Position numbers and translations under genes: made by a program
Assembly (NCBI RefSeq): GCF_019703515.2
Contig: NC_059346.1
Location: 49,769,501-49,833,500, forward strand
Length of the DNA: 64,000 bases
Source of the DNA: Myxocyprinus asiaticus
Lineage: Eukaryota; Chordata; Actinopteri; Cypriniformes; Catostomidae
Direction: 5' to 3'
Part shown: positions 32,151-44,627 of the stretch, one piece after another
Numbering within the stretch: position 1 is the first letter of the stretch
How the letters are laid out: every line of letters begins with the position of its first letter
Notes under the pieces: generated by a model
Database searches by the model: none
What the model was told of the DNA's origin: nothing
What the model saw: the letters and a program-made list of their open reading frames with translations, nothing else

Positions 32151-35100
32151 TAATGCTTAGGTTAGAGGTTTGCTTAAAAAAAGGTATGAGGATTAGAAAT
32201 AGTGACGCTTGCCTTAGAAAACACAATTAAAAATTAGAAAACACAATTATAAACAAATAAAATGCTCAACTTTACCTGACAACATTTGCAAGAGGATTTA
32301 CATTTTCACGATTTGCACACTGTCCTCAACTGCCCTTAAAATGTTAATAACCCTCAGCTCTCTATAAATGACCTCTGGCTATGACTATTTCACTTGTAAA
32401 ACATAAAAAATCACTTTTTCTCCTTTGAGTACCAGTGCCCTCTACAGTCACAGACAGCATGTGTAATAACAGACCCACATCCTCTCTCATTCTCTCTCAT
32501 TCCAACATGCTGTTCTATCTAGGAAAGGGCTAGAACATCAAGTAGTACTCCACCCCTTCACTGCTCTTTTTGTAAGGGCTCCTGGGTTCATTAGTTGTCA
32601 AATGGTCCTTTCAATAATCAGCCAATGTAGCTCACTCTCCCATTTTGAAAACCTTCAACTCATTAAATTCATGCTATGCTTATTTGAATTCTGTAAAGGA
32701 AAAAAAAAATGATGTAAGTGTAAGAAACGGTGAGTGATAATTAAAGAGGTGACATGATTCCTGCTTGGATAAGTGGGTCTATTGACACTCCTAACACCTT
32801 TGAAGCCTCCCACTCTGCCATCCAATTCAGCTCTTCTCAAACCCCAGTCTACTGTTACTGCTAGAGATGTTAAGATTCAACTTACTCACCTGACCTTTCA
32901 ATTTATTTTTGTTTTTAGTATTTTTTATGAAATGAAGTGTAGAGAGGAGACATGGAAATTACGGGAATGATTTGGGGGAATGTGATTAAACACGACGCAA
33001 GCCAGATTCTAATCATAAGAGCACCACAGCTCAACATATCTGTGTATAGACGCTAGTTTAATGCTCCAACACTCACCTGCTCTTTTATTTTTTATCAGCC
33101 CAAGCCATTAAGATTCCATTTAAACTTTGTTTTGTAGTTAATTTCAGCCTGATGTGTGCTGTCATTTTTTGTAAGCTTTATTCTTCATATGAAATTCAAG
33201 AAGAAGTTTGAAAATGTACTGACATTGACATTATGTTCAGCATTCAATAATGATGTTTTTGAGATATACTTTACTGCATGTAAAATGTAATAACCACTTA
33301 ATTACACATATTTGCACACTGAATTATGATTGGTCTATATTTAACCACTTCCTGCAGTCTTTACTCTGCAGATTGTCTATAGCTATGTTGTGAATAGCAC
33401 ACTACCTAACTACCTTACCTATATAGATATGGCGAAAATAGTAAGAGTAGAATGGCAGTATGCAATTCTGAACATAGACTGTCATACTGATTGTCATGAC
33501 AACAGCAAAGCGGCTCTGATGCAGCATTACATTTACACAGAACCAAAGCCTAAAACCTAAACTTACTTTCTATCTTACCTTACTTTCTTCAACACTTTAC
33601 ATTTGCTGCCATGCAGAGGAAATGCAAATCTAGTTACAGTTCATTCTTTACATTGCACTCAGGTGTTAAAATAGATCTAAATATGATGATATATGAAACT
33701 CAATTCTACTTCACTTTTACATATATACATCACCATGACAGAATCAAATAAGAGCATATTTTTCATAGTGCTGAAATCATTATTGCAATCCTATTTAGAG
33801 CCAATGAAATTAAATCCAGCTTGAAATCATCTGAAAGCTCTCATCTGAATGTGAATGTCTGAAAGTACAAATATTTTATATGCACACAAAGTCCACTCCA
33901 ATAAATCTTTAGTTTTAATTAAGCTCTCAACACTCCATTAGATCAACCAGCAAATGGCACACTGCAATATGAAGTGATAATTAAAACAGTAGGGTGGCTA
34001 CAGTCAATGGCTTCAATTTCCATACGATGCCCAACTGCCCAACCTCTTTTAACCGATGACCGAAAACCAGGCTGGACACAAAGCAAGAGTATTATTTTTA
34101 AACAGAGTATTATTCAATGTTCCATTGTCATAGGGCTCTTTTATCTACTCCCTTGATTTACTTGCAGTAAACAGCTCCATAATACAAATAATGAACTGGA
34201 ATAATATAAAGGTTAATTACCCAGGCTCTCTTGTGAGGCTTTGTACAGCCAGACTAAATGAATGTCAGCGACCCTCATCACTAGAGCAATGTCAATGATG
34301 CAGTTATGACAGAGGGATAATATAATGTCCACTCACAATCTGCATGATGTGCTCTCAACTCCACCATAAAATATTATGATAATGTAGAAGATAATGATTT
34401 AAGTAAAAATCAGAGACGGAATAGCAATAGCGAGACTTTAAATGTATGAATACCTTATTTTAAGGAAATATATAGTAGTGGGTTTTATGAATGTAAAAAC
34501 TTATTTATAGACTTTATAGAGTTTATTCTTTAAAAAACAAATACATTTAATTTATTTTTGCTATTATTAATTAATTAATCGATTTATTTACCAATTTTCT
34601 ACAATGTGTTTTGAAGGTAGCATGATGCCAAAACCTAACTTTTTTGCACACTACATGCAAGTGTCAGAGCAATGTCATCAATTTCATCAACAAATATAAA
34701 AATCATTGGTTATGAATGTCCATGTCCTCCAGTCACCAACTGTAACAGTCACAGTCTTATAACCTGCAATTGCATGATCTAAAAAGGCAGTTCATTGTAG
34801 TAGCGTCTGTACATTAATATAGGTCTAAGGCCTGAAAACATCCAAGCACTTTTGAATACAACATTTCTTGACATAAATGAACAGACCTTGATATGACAAA
34901 GTTACAGTACCTTTTTATTGGGGTATATGTTTATAACCTCAGCATCTAATAATCCCCCTCTCTATTTCTGTCTCTCAAAAAGACACTCAGTGTACAGTAC
35001 AATCCAAAATGACAGCTGGTTTACTGAGCTTGTTCACTGTCATAAAAACAGGCACCACTGTTATTTGTTTCAAAATGAAATAAAACTTGCACTGTCTCCA

Positions 35101-35329
35101 TATTCATCATACTGTAGCTCAGTGTGTGAGATATCACCTCACACAGCTGACAGCTGGTAGGGGAGATAGGTCTTGTCTCACTGGCAGTGGACTAGACATG
35201 CACATTGCTCATCATCTGCCTGTGTCAGGTGGTAGCATCGCAGGAGTGTTGCCTCACGTCCGAATATGTGTTTTTCCTTGCTAAGCAGTATACAAAAAGT
35301 GGTATGTCAAATGAGTATGATGTCTGAAA
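32151..35329. other. no gene seen
   Basis: AT-rich unique-looking sequence; ORFs under 90 codons with no family resemblance. No transposon ends recognised. Confidence 0.5.
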
Positions 35330-35873
35330 AATAGTGCTGTCAGTCGCTGAAATTTTAAAAACACGATTAATTGCTTATTTCTTTGTAGTTAATCGTGATT
35401 AATCGCATATTTTGAAAATGCTAAAATTTTACATCATAAATACTTATTTTTCTGTCAAAATGCATTTATTTCCAACTAAGGAAAGAAAATAAAACAATAT
35501 TTTACAAGATAATGTTTTATTAACATTTTACAAACAAAGACTTCCACAATATAAAGATACAAATGCACTAAAATAGCACCAGTTCAAGTAACATTAAATA
35601 TTTCCCAAAGTCTAGGAGGGAGGTTGACTAAATGAAAGAACTAGTCCCCCCATAGGACACATATTATTTGCAATCGGCATTAAATCTCTTAAACTCTCAT
35701 CCTCCACAATATTAATCAGCTGGTAGACTGTGGCAATCCACTTTCCTACAGCAGCCGTAAAGCCGTGTTCATGAATCGTGTCAGGGCGACAATGCCAGCA
35801 TCAAGCTTCGCTTTGAACTCCACATGAAAAGTGCTTGCAGACAAAAACGTCTCATTCTTCGTTTTGGTGATAG
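35330..35873. mobile_element. remnant of a DNA element with ATTAATCGC end
   Basis: Starts AGTGCTGTCAGTCGCTGAAA then AACACGATTAATTGC and CGTGATTAATCGCATA, an end motif shared with 27.2, 30.7 and 56.7 kb. Its other end was not found; another transposon begins at 35874. Confidence 0.5.
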
Positions 35874-36251
35874 TTAAAGCTACACTATGTAACTTTTGGC
35901 CCTCTAGCTGCTGAAACAGAAAACTGCAAGTTACTTGCGGAGGAACACTTTGTGTCAGTTGTGATTAGGCACAGCTCTACTGGTGAATTAATCTCATGGT
36001 TTGAGGACTCAGAGATGACCTGCAGAGCGGAGTCATGACAAGCTATTTTCATATTGATATTATGTTATTCGCTTAAAAATGTATAAACTATATATTACCT
36101 ACTTTGAAGAAGATAAACAATGCTCTTAATTATATTTTAATATGATTATTAAAGCATTTTATTCACTACACGATACACATTTATGTTTGTATTGTACTAC
36201 ATATATCATATTAAGAGGTGAAACTCGTGAAATGGCTGATATTAGTTCAAT

Positions 36252-36705
36252 TGTCATGTGTATTTTGTTGGTTCATGTTTTTCATGTCTTTTATTTTGAA
36301 ATTCTAGTTCCTGTTTCATGTCATGTGGTTCCCTTGTTATGTGATTTCATGTTTCCCTCCATGTTCATGTGTCTTGTTTTCATCGATTGATTGTCTTGTT
36401 ATCTTGTTTAGAGTTCTTTGTGTTTATTGGTTATCCTTTTCATGTGTTCTCCCATGTTCATGTGTTTAACCCTCATGTTTTCCATTGTCAGGTATTGTTG
36501 TATGTAACTATGGTTGTGAATTCAAGTTTATGTCAAGTCAAGTTTATGTCAAAGTCAAGCTTATGTCAAGTCAAGTTTATGTTTATGTTTCATTCATGTT
36601 TGTAGTTAGGGTTTTGGATATCACGAGTTGGTATAAATTTGCACTTGGGTTCTTTACTTCATCGTCATCGTCTGTGTCATTGCCAGTGCCAGCAACATCG
36701 TTACA
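36252..36705 (+). mobile_element. probable solo LTR
   Basis: 454 bp starting TGTCATGTG and ending CGTTACA, flanked by TCAAT (36247-36251) and TCAGT (36706-36710), 4 of 5 matching as a decayed 5-bp duplication. A TATAAA lies at 36631-36636, with short internal TCAAGTTTATG repeats. No internal retroelement genes adjoin it. Confidence 0.5.
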
Positions 36706-37439
36706 TCAGTTGAAGACACACTATTTTAATACGGAGAAATATGCAATATAACAATTACAATAATACAATTTTAAACGTTTATCTGGAAGCAAAGTTACAA
36801 CAGAGAGATGGTTACACACTAAACAGATTAATAAAGATTACTGTGGTATAAAATTGGTACATTACAGACAACTTGAGCTGAGCATAAATTCATGGAGAAC
36901 CACCTTGTACCTATAGTGGCTTTTTAGATCTGTTTAAACATCTGCTAAAAGGATCAAATGGCAAGTGTCCGTACATGGATTTATTGCTCCAAAAACACTT
37001 TATTGGCTTACACTTGCTTGCATTTTTTATTATTCTGCTACAAGGAAAGTACTGACAACAATTTTAAAAAAAGAAAGAAAAAACAGCCTAAGAAAACAAC
37101 GGCACAAACATTTAGTCACACAATTTAGGATTCTCGAAACTGCAGCAATGATATAAAATACTCAGAAGTCATGAATATTAGTAAAATTGTAACAGTAACT
37201 TCACTGAAGAAAAAAAAAATGAAACGCACTTGCTTTACGCTTCCTGCTTCTCGACAGACAGCGGGACCTTAGGATATGACGTAAACACGCATGGATGAAT
37301 GACATATGCTTGTGATTTCATGCCAAACACGACCCAACAGCTCAAATTCCCTCAAAATAAAAATCATTATTGTAGGCTTACTGTAGTGAATCGGGGTAAG
37401 ACAATGTAGGGCTTTACTGGTTGTTTAGATCAGTGTTAC

Positions 37440-39180
37440 TATCAGAAATAATTAATAATTATTTCTGTAGTTATTAATCAATATTTAAATTAATTAATTG
37501 GATCTAACTCATTAAAACCTCATATAGGACTCCAGTAAATGTAGTGTGCTACGTTTAGGAGCAAGTTTGGTTATTAGCAATAATTAATAATTATCAAAGA
37601 TAATTATTAATTATTAAAATCAATAGAACATTGATGAGAATCAATGTTAGCTTTTTTTTAATCCTTTAAAATCAACACATCAATTGTTAACATCGATGAA
37701 ACATTAAAATTAACACTAGCTTATTGATCATTCTAATTCAATCAAAGATAATTATCAATTATCAAAAATCAATAGAATATTAATAAGGATTAACATTGAC
37801 GGGGCACCACCCTGAAATCAGGGACTAATAACCGAATATTAAAACAGTCTCAATATTAGATTATTTTCTTAGGAAAATCGACATCCGAAGAATATCGATT
37901 TTCGAATAAAAAAACAATGAATGAAGGTTTGAATCCGAGCACTGACATCCCGTCAGCACGACACAGGCGTATGCAAAACAAACCAAAACACTTCTCTTTG
38001 TAATATAAACAAAGTTTATTTATGCAGTAATATCAATTAATAATTAATACAAAGCAGTCAATAAACTTCCAACTTACAACTACAAACTAAACAGTGATAT
38101 GATTAGATATGGAAATAAAAATAATCCTATAACACATAAGGTGTGTGTGTGACAGTGTGTGTGTGTGTGTCAGTGTGGTTAGTGAGAGAGAGAGAGAGAG
38201 AGAGAGATGATTAAGTGACAGCCTGAAAGCTGATTTCGCGATAGCTGGAGATGAAGCAGCCGTGTTCATCACTCAGAAACGCGGTTTTACGAGCGGGGCT
38301 CGTAAAAGTCCCTTGTTATTTGACTCTTTAATGGATGAACTCAGTTGCTGTCTCACCCGCAATGGCGAAAATGCACAACAGTCCAATTTGGTTGGACTAC
38401 AATACAGCAAAACAAATTCGTGATAATTAATACCCTGAGTATTAATAATTAGCGGACATGGCGGTCCGTAAACTGTACAAGCAAAAACCTTGAAACACAA
38501 GAATAACACGCTATAATATTCTATCTCTGCCCAGACGTAAACCTCTTACTTGAATCGCATGAGGACACAGGTAGAATGTGTTTTCCTCCGTCCTTTAACT
38601 TTGACCCGGTTTCTTGAGGCTCGTGTGATGACGAGAGCCGTTTCCTCGCGCTGTCGGCGGGCGGTACGGCTGTTGATTCTCGGCGGGCTGGCGGAGAACT
38701 CAGAAATGTCGACTTGATTGAAGACTGAAGAGAAATCTTTAATCTCTTCACTTCTGTAGGCCAACGGATGAAGATGCGAATTGCTCGGCGGTCTCCTTAG
38801 AGTAGAATCCGTTAGAGTGTTCGGTTGAACACAGAGTAATCTCAACTCGTCCAGCGAGATGGAGATTGTATGGCTACAGTTTCAAGTCGGACATTACTTC
38901 CTTATGCCACGAGGTTACACCGGAGAGCAGCAAAAAGCTACGTCCGTATTCGGTGAACTAAGTCGCTGGAAGCCACTTTGGAAGCATTTCAGAATTATTT
39001 GAAGTCCTGATGATGTCATGTTTGAGGGACGTTCTGTTGTGTGCCTCATCCAATAGGAGTTGAGAGCTCGATCCTTTAGAGGGCAAGGCTTCATGGATCT
39101 GTAGTCTGTTTTGGACTCCCTTTGTTTGATTTTGGCGCGATTTTTATCAGTACAACATCTGACTTAAAAGGAGGGGGCTT
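37440..39180. repeat. unclassified repeat block, possibly a long LTR
   Basis: The first 350 bp are AT-rich with two degenerate copies of a TAATTATTAATTATTAAAATCAATAGAACATT-like unit (37598 and 37745). Then comes a compositionally different, GC-richer block (38520-39180). AATAAAs occur on the minus strand near 38000. On the plus strand, AAAAGGAGGGGG near 39167 resembles a polypurine tract. Termini are not resolved and no coding region is present. Confidence 0.3.
38145..38208. repeat. (GT)n and (GA)n microsatellites
   Basis: Short interrupted GT and GA runs. Confidence 0.85.
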
Positions 39181-39599
39181 GAGGAATGTTTTTTATGACT
39201 GTTAGGCCTGCCTTTGTCTTCTATCTGAATACATGAGGCCCAACAACAAGGACATGGTTTTCAACATGGATTTTATATGTACTCACTCAATAATGAACTT
39301 TTGTTAATTGAAACCAAAACAATCGTACATAGTGCAGCTTTAAGACTTGGTGTGCTTCTGTGGTAATTAAAATGTGCCTTACATAGGCTGAAAAATACTT
39401 GATTTCTATCACAAGTCCCATCTGGGCTTGTTTTGTACATCAAAAAGCACTAAGAGGTCCTTTCTCCATCGTTTTATCATGGGGAAAAGGGAAGCGCTGT
39501 TGTTCGGCCCTCCCAACAAGTGTTTATGCTGGTTTATGCTGTATTAATGGTAAATGCGTCAATCGCTATTATGTTACTGTATCCGAACAACACCCAGAT

Positions 39600-39975
39600 C
39601 ACAGGGGAAATCAACATGCTGCTTCGGAATATAAATTTACCCTGACATCAACTCCATTCTGCCAAATTACTGACAAGCACCAACTCCCATCAGACGTCTT
39701 TGCACCAATTCAAATGAGTTTACGTTTTACTGTAGCATACTGATAATGTGTTGTGCAAGGTTTTTGGTCCAATGGAAACCAGGAAGTAATTAACCTCACA
39801 TAATCAATCATGAGTGCAATTCGGAGGTTGCATTTCCCCTCTATTCCCTCTGAATAGGTTTAGGGTTGGGGTTTTAGGTTTGGGTTAGTGTGTATTGTTA
39901 ATAAAATATACATTCCTGTTGATTGTATTACATTATTTACAGTACATCTAAAAATACAACTCGCTTTTTGTGCCA
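39600..39975 (+). repeat. interspersed repeat, most complete copy
   Basis: The first half (39606-39755) matches 50656-50815; the second half (39767-39970) matches 17251-17445. So three partial copies of one family, all in the same orientation. No TIRs seen. Confidence 0.65.
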
Positions 39976-40979
39976 CACTGTGGACATTTCACACATTCCC
40001 ACGTTCAACAACACTCCCAACTTCAAAAATGTTGGTAAGCACAGATCGATTTTAACTGAAGAACTTTTGACCTATTGTCGCCGAATTCCCAGTGAGATCT
40101 GATCTTAGCATTTCAATTAATCTCAATGGCAGTTGCAAGGCTAACACATACAGCCCTGGAAATATGCAACCTGCATACTACCCTCTTTGCTAATATTCAT
40201 TCAGTTTCAGGAACATTTTATTTCTGCCATTCTGATATTCTGCTGGTGCATGATGTGATGTCAAAGGCAGAAGACAATAATTTACTATTATATAATCAAT
40301 TATTTTCAATGTATATGTTGCTTGCAAAAAAAAACAACGAAATTACACGCACAAAATTAAATCTGCCTTTAAAGACATTCACCCTGTCTGCTCCGTTAAA
40401 AGTAAAGTGGGTAATTTTTTCTCTCAGATACTTTCTCCTATCCCAGTTTAATGTGCAAATTCAAGTATAAGTAAGTCATTCTTAGGTCAATTTCCCAAAA
40501 AGTGCAAGCACTACAGCTTTCAAAACATAGCTCTGTTTTTTTTAGCATCCTGACCAGCCTGACATAACAAAATTAGCTCAGCTAATGCCATGAGTTTGAG
40601 GTGGGATAGCTGTATCTGTTTTTGACTAATGACAGATAGGGGAAGTGTTAAGGAAACCTGTTTGAAAACAGTCATTTATAAAACAGTTAGTTCCGGTCCT
40701 TGAATCTGATTGGATGAGAGGCATTCAAAGAGTGCTGATATCAGAGACCAGTAGCACTAGGACGCTTAACTGTTTGTGTCACTATGCTTGTGTTTGTGAC
40801 ATTCCTAACTAATGCATAAGAGCAGTGCAAAGAGCTAAATGTGGGGATTTTGATTCATCCCTGTGACATCTGTGACAAGATCCTTTATGTTTACCATCTT
40901 TTATGTGTTATGAGTGAATAGAGTTGTTTTCAGAGAGTCTGTAAGCGAGCAGGTTTCATTAGCTGCTTTTCCACCATCC

Positions 40980-41168
40980 GGCCGAACGGTTCTGAGCACG
41001 GTACGGAACGGTTACAGTAGCATTTCCACTTGAGCACAGTTCGGCACGGCAGCCCAGAATTCTCGGCACAGTTAGCTAATCGTACTCAACCATACTCAAC
41101 TGTGCTGGTGGGATGGCTTTAGTACGTGATGACTCGTTTAGTGTATCTTTATGATTTTATTATGATGG
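40980..41168. repeat. decayed element hosting the miniature LTR element
   Basis: CTGCTTTTCCACCATCCGGC and GGTACGGAACGGTTACAG are a repeat-like motif in fish DNA. The sequence resumes at 41769 after the LTR element. Confidence 0.35.
41164..41168. repeat. target duplication (left) GATGG
   Basis: Identical to 41764-41768, directly abutting both ends of the miniature LTR element. Confidence 0.9.
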
Positions 41169-41403
41169 TGTAACAGTATAAGGATGGGCAAGGAGGAGGC
41201 GGGAACCGGCTGAACAGTAAACATAAAATTTAATGATATAAATTAACTTAAAACAACATAAAACATAAGGACACAGACACACATGCAACGTCTCTCTCGA
41301 ACCGGCTTCTCCGGCCCCCCTTTACCTCGCTTTCCCACTGATCAGCTGATTCAGTGCCGGCCGTGCATTGTCACGGCCCAGCCACGCACTCCTCCTCATT
41401 ACA

Positions 41404-41416
41404 CTCCTCCTCCGCC
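41404..41416 (-). promoter_or_regulatory. polypurine tract
   Basis: Minus strand GGCGGAGGAGGAG directly before the 3' LTR, the usual site for second-strand priming. Confidence 0.75.
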
Positions 41417-41599
41417 CGAATCAGGCCGGTGATTCAGATGAGGGAGGTGTGGGGAGAGGGAAAGGGCAGCAGAGACACACAAAGAGAGAGAGAGGAGAGA
41501 GAGAGAAGAACTTGCTCGCCGGCTCCCGGACACACTGTTGCCCGGTTCTCAACCGCTCCTCCACACTCTGGCGGATGGCAGTGGCGCATCCCTCCTCCC

Positions 41600-41617
41600 T
41601 CCCGGGTTTCGGCACCA
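41600..41617 (-). promoter_or_regulatory. tRNA-Phe primer binding site
   Basis: Minus strand TGGTGCCGAAACCCGGGA, complementary to the 3' end (with CCA) of vertebrate tRNA-Phe(GAA) as I know it. One base from the LTR end, as expected for reverse-transcription priming. Confidence 0.85.
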
Positions 41618-42328
41618 CTGTAACAGTATAAGGATGGGCAAGGAGGAGGCGGGAACCGGCTGAACAGTAAACATAAACTTTAATGATATAAATGAACTTA
41701 AAACAACATAAGACATAAGGACACAGACACACATGCGTGCGTCTTGCCCTCCTCCTCATCACAGATGGTTTAACTAGTATTGTAGACTACATTTATTTTT
41801 CTACATGCCTTTTTCATCAGGGAAGTAGATTACTAGCTCATTTAAACTAAAAATACATCAGTATATTCTTATATGCAGTACTGTTTTCATATAATACTTA
41901 TAAAATATTTTGTCAATAAATATATATTTTTTAATCTGGGAACTTTATCCTTTCTTCATGTTTGTGTCTGGTAAACACAAGCCCTCAGCAAATTATGGTA
42001 AACCTTGCACCTTTTTCTCTTTACTTTCCTTTTTGCGACATGGTCCGTGTCTTTGCTGTTTGTTAGCAAAGTAAAACCAGGGAAAAAAGCAGTCCTAAAA
42101 ACTGCAATATGCAATCATCCTCCATAGCGCACCGTACTCACTCCAATGTTTACCTTTGTAATTCATGGTTGTTTACTATTTAACTTGTAGTTCTTTTCAT
42201 CTGTGATGTGTCTTCAGCAGACCAGCTGAAAGGTGCTTTGCACCACTTACCGTACCGGGGTAAAATTTCTTGTTGATTAGCTCCACCTATTGTAACACTA
42301 TTGTAACCATTGTTGAACTTTTGTAGAA

Positions 42329-42462
42329 AAGCAATATCACACTCACAATCATGCTGTTTTGTCCATTTATCATAGACTCATGGCTATGGCCAAATCACAC
42401 CCATGCTGATATATGAACATACAGCTAAAAATTACAGCACCCTTGCTCGTGTGATATTGCTT
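42329..42462. mobile_element. 134-bp MITE
   Basis: Perfect 14-bp inverted ends AAGCAATATCACAC, no coding capacity. Confidence 0.6.
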
Positions 42463-42607
42463 AAATAGATGCATTTCCAGTATTTGCAGTTTTAAGTGCT
42501 GAATAATAAATAGTTTTTAGTGCTAAATAAAGTTTTCTAATGAAAATTAGAGCAATGCAAATGAAGTCAAGATTTTTACTGAAACATTACTTAAATATTC
42601 GTTATTG

Positions 42608-43048
42608 GTAACACTTTATTTTGATGGTCCCCCTACAGATATTCAACTGACTATAAGTGACTTATCAACTGATAATAACACACAGGAATAGCAGCACCAC
42701 ATTGCAACCAGCACATAGACTGTATGTAAAAGAAATACAAATGTACAGAAGTCATTGCTTTGTCCAACATTTTTAATGAACTGATGTTCTCAACAATAAT
42801 GTAAGTAGATCATTAATAAAGATCTATATACAGGCTATTGAAAGTCTATTGAATGTTGAATGTTGAAACACTGTTTACTAACTATAGCAAGTCAGTTGAT
42901 AATATCTTATTTTGCTGTTACACAGGCTGTTGAAAGTCTACTGAATGTTTGTTGAAACACTGTTTACTAACTTTAGCAAGTCAGTTGATAAGTCACTTAT
43001 AGCCGGTTTAATATCTGTAGGGGGACCATCAAAATAAAGTGTTACCTG
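42608..43048. mobile_element. 441-bp MITE with about 70-bp TIRs
   Basis: GGTAACACTTTATTTTGATG at the left and its inverted copy at the right; ends match over most of 70 bp, including CCCCCTACAGATATT and AAGTGACTTATCAACTGA. The interior has a direct duplication (GTTGAAAGTCTA... at about 42837 and 42928). Non-autonomous; superfamily not assigned. Confidence 0.85.
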
Positions 43049-43214
43049 GTTGTTTCTCACCAAAATAATATGCGTTCAGAAGACTTGGAATGTCACACGA
43101 GTCACATGGACTATTGTATGACACATTTGGGTCCTTTTTACTCTTTAAAGTGAGCCATTATTAACTGCCATTGTTTACAAAAAAGAAGGACTGCGATATT
43201 CATTATATTTTTTT

Positions 43215-43315
43215 ATATTTGTGTTCTGCGTAAGAAAGAAAGTCATACGAATTTGGAACTACGTGAATTATGACAGAATTTTCATTTTTGGTGAAATATT
43301 TCTTTAAGGGTGAGA
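43215..43315 (-). repeat. interspersed repeat fragment
   Basis: GAAAGTCATACGAATTTGGAAC and TTCATTTTTGGTGAAATATT, inverted relative to the 25.9-kb copy. Confidence 0.55.
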
Positions 43316-43970
43316 TCAAGTAGAAATAGATCTTTAAGGTAACAATTGCACAATACCACTTTTTACAGAGTAGAATCCATGTGAAATGTCTTAAAATATG
43401 AGCATCTCTGAGCATGTTCAGCAGTACAGGCACTATTTTCGGTGTGTACAATAAATACAGAAAGAATGTGTAATTTTTAGTAGTAGTTACTCTTGTTAAG
43501 GGGAATGTTGAATCCTAATGGTGTACTCACTGCTCTGATCCATATGGTAGCAGCCAAGGCAAGAGATTACTATACTCTTGAAGATTTGTTTTGTTTGGTA
43601 AACATGTGGTCCCTTTGGGCCGAGTGAAAAGAGTTTGTGATCCACTGTGTGTGTTATTATCTACGTCTCCATGCATCCCTCAGCCATCTGCTCCTGCTCT
43701 GGCTGGTTCTGCTCTCTGTTTAACTGAGAAAATAGTAGTTTAAGTTGACAAAAGACTGGAGCTTCTATGGCACCCAGAAGTTCTGATCATGTTCACCTTC
43801 ATTATTGCAATCATGTAAAACAAATGGGAACAAGTAGTGGAGATAGAAGGTTCTCCATGGCATGTTTATTGAGTCTTTTAAGTAAAACCCATTGATTAGG
43901 CATATAAAAAGATTTGGAGTTTCTTAATAAAGGGATGCGTTTCCCTTATGCTACTTCATTCTGTTATATA

Positions 43971-44566
43971 TACACAGACGAGCTAAAACATTATGACAAC
44001 TCACAGGTGAAGCGAATAACATTGATCATCTTCTAACAAGGCCACATATAAAGGTCTGGGTAGATTTGATGGTAAGCGAACAATCAGTTGTCATAGTCAA
44101 CATGTTGAATGCAGGAGAAATGGGCAGGAGTAAAGACCTGAGCGACTTTGACAAGGGCCAAATTGTTATGGCCAGATGACTGGGTCAGAGCATCTCTGAA
44201 ACTGCAAGGCTTGTGGGGTGCTCCCGGTCAGCAGTGGTGAGTACCTACCGACAGTTGTCCGAGGAGTGACAAACCACAAAATGGCAACAGGGTGTTGGGC
44301 GCCCAAGGCTCATTGATGCATGGGCGATAAAAAGGCTATCCTGTCTGGTCCGAACTGACAGAAGGTCTACTGTGGCACAAGAAAATTTTAATGATAGTTA
44401 CGGGAGTAATGTGTCACAACACACAGTGCATTGCACCCTGCTGCGTATGGGGCTGCGTAGATGCAGACCAGTAAGAGTGCCCATGATGACCACTGTCCAC
44501 CATCGAAAGCGCCTACAATGGGCATGTGAGCGTCAGAACTAGACCTTGGAGTAGAGGAAGAAGGGT
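43971..44566 (+). mobile_element. Tc1-like element, truncated copy
   Basis: Begins TACACAGACGAGCTAAAACA and matches the first half of the 56.8-kb copy (AACAGGGTGTTGGGCGCCCA, AGGCTATCCTGTCTGGTCC). It breaks off near 44566 before the DDE region. Transposase start is recognisable (LNAGEMGRSKDLSDFDKGQI) but the frame is broken. Confidence 0.8.
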
Positions 44567-44627
44567 GAAATGTGACCTTGACTTATTCTTGACAGGTTTT
44601 GTCATGTAAATTTAGCCCAATACAACT

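Larger units (their letters stand above)
35874..39343. mobile_element. DNA element with TTAAAGCT(A/G)CACTATGTA ends, carrying nested insertions
   Basis: Left end TTAAAGCTACACTATGTAAC; right end, reverse complemented, TTAAAGCTGCACTATGTACG. Inside are a solo-LTR-like insertion (36252-36705) and an AT-rich repeat block (about 37440-39180). No transposase recognised. Confidence 0.6.
41169..41763 (-). mobile_element. miniature LTR retrotransposon (TRIM-like)
   Basis: 595 bp, non-coding. LTRs at 41169-41403 (235 bp) and 41619-41763 (145 bp, internal deletion), both beginning TGTAACAGTATAAGG and ending (A/C)ACA, with about three substitutions in the first 118 bp. Read on the minus strand: 5' LTR, one base, an 18-nt primer site matching tRNA-Phe (41600-41617), about 200 bp of leader, a purine tract GGCGGAGGAGGAG, then the 3' LTR. 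Perfect GATGG target duplications flank it. With no gag or pol it depended on enzymes from a related LTR element; a related LTR is at 54.95-55.17 kb. Confidence 0.88.

Noticed and set aside
36485..36600. CRISPR-like array from repeated TCAAGTTTATG units
   Set aside because: Units are short, irregular and unspaced, in a vertebrate genome; low-complexity repeats within an LTR-like sequence.
41354..41762. Overlapping ORFs of 61-113 codons in the miniature LTR element
   Set aside because: They lie across LTR, primer site and leader on both strands and show no gag or pol motif; the element is non-coding.
41169..41763. Simple tandem duplication of a 120-bp unit
   Set aside because: The copies are 450 bp apart and come with a primer site, a purine tract and a 5-bp target duplication, which a tandem duplication does not explain.
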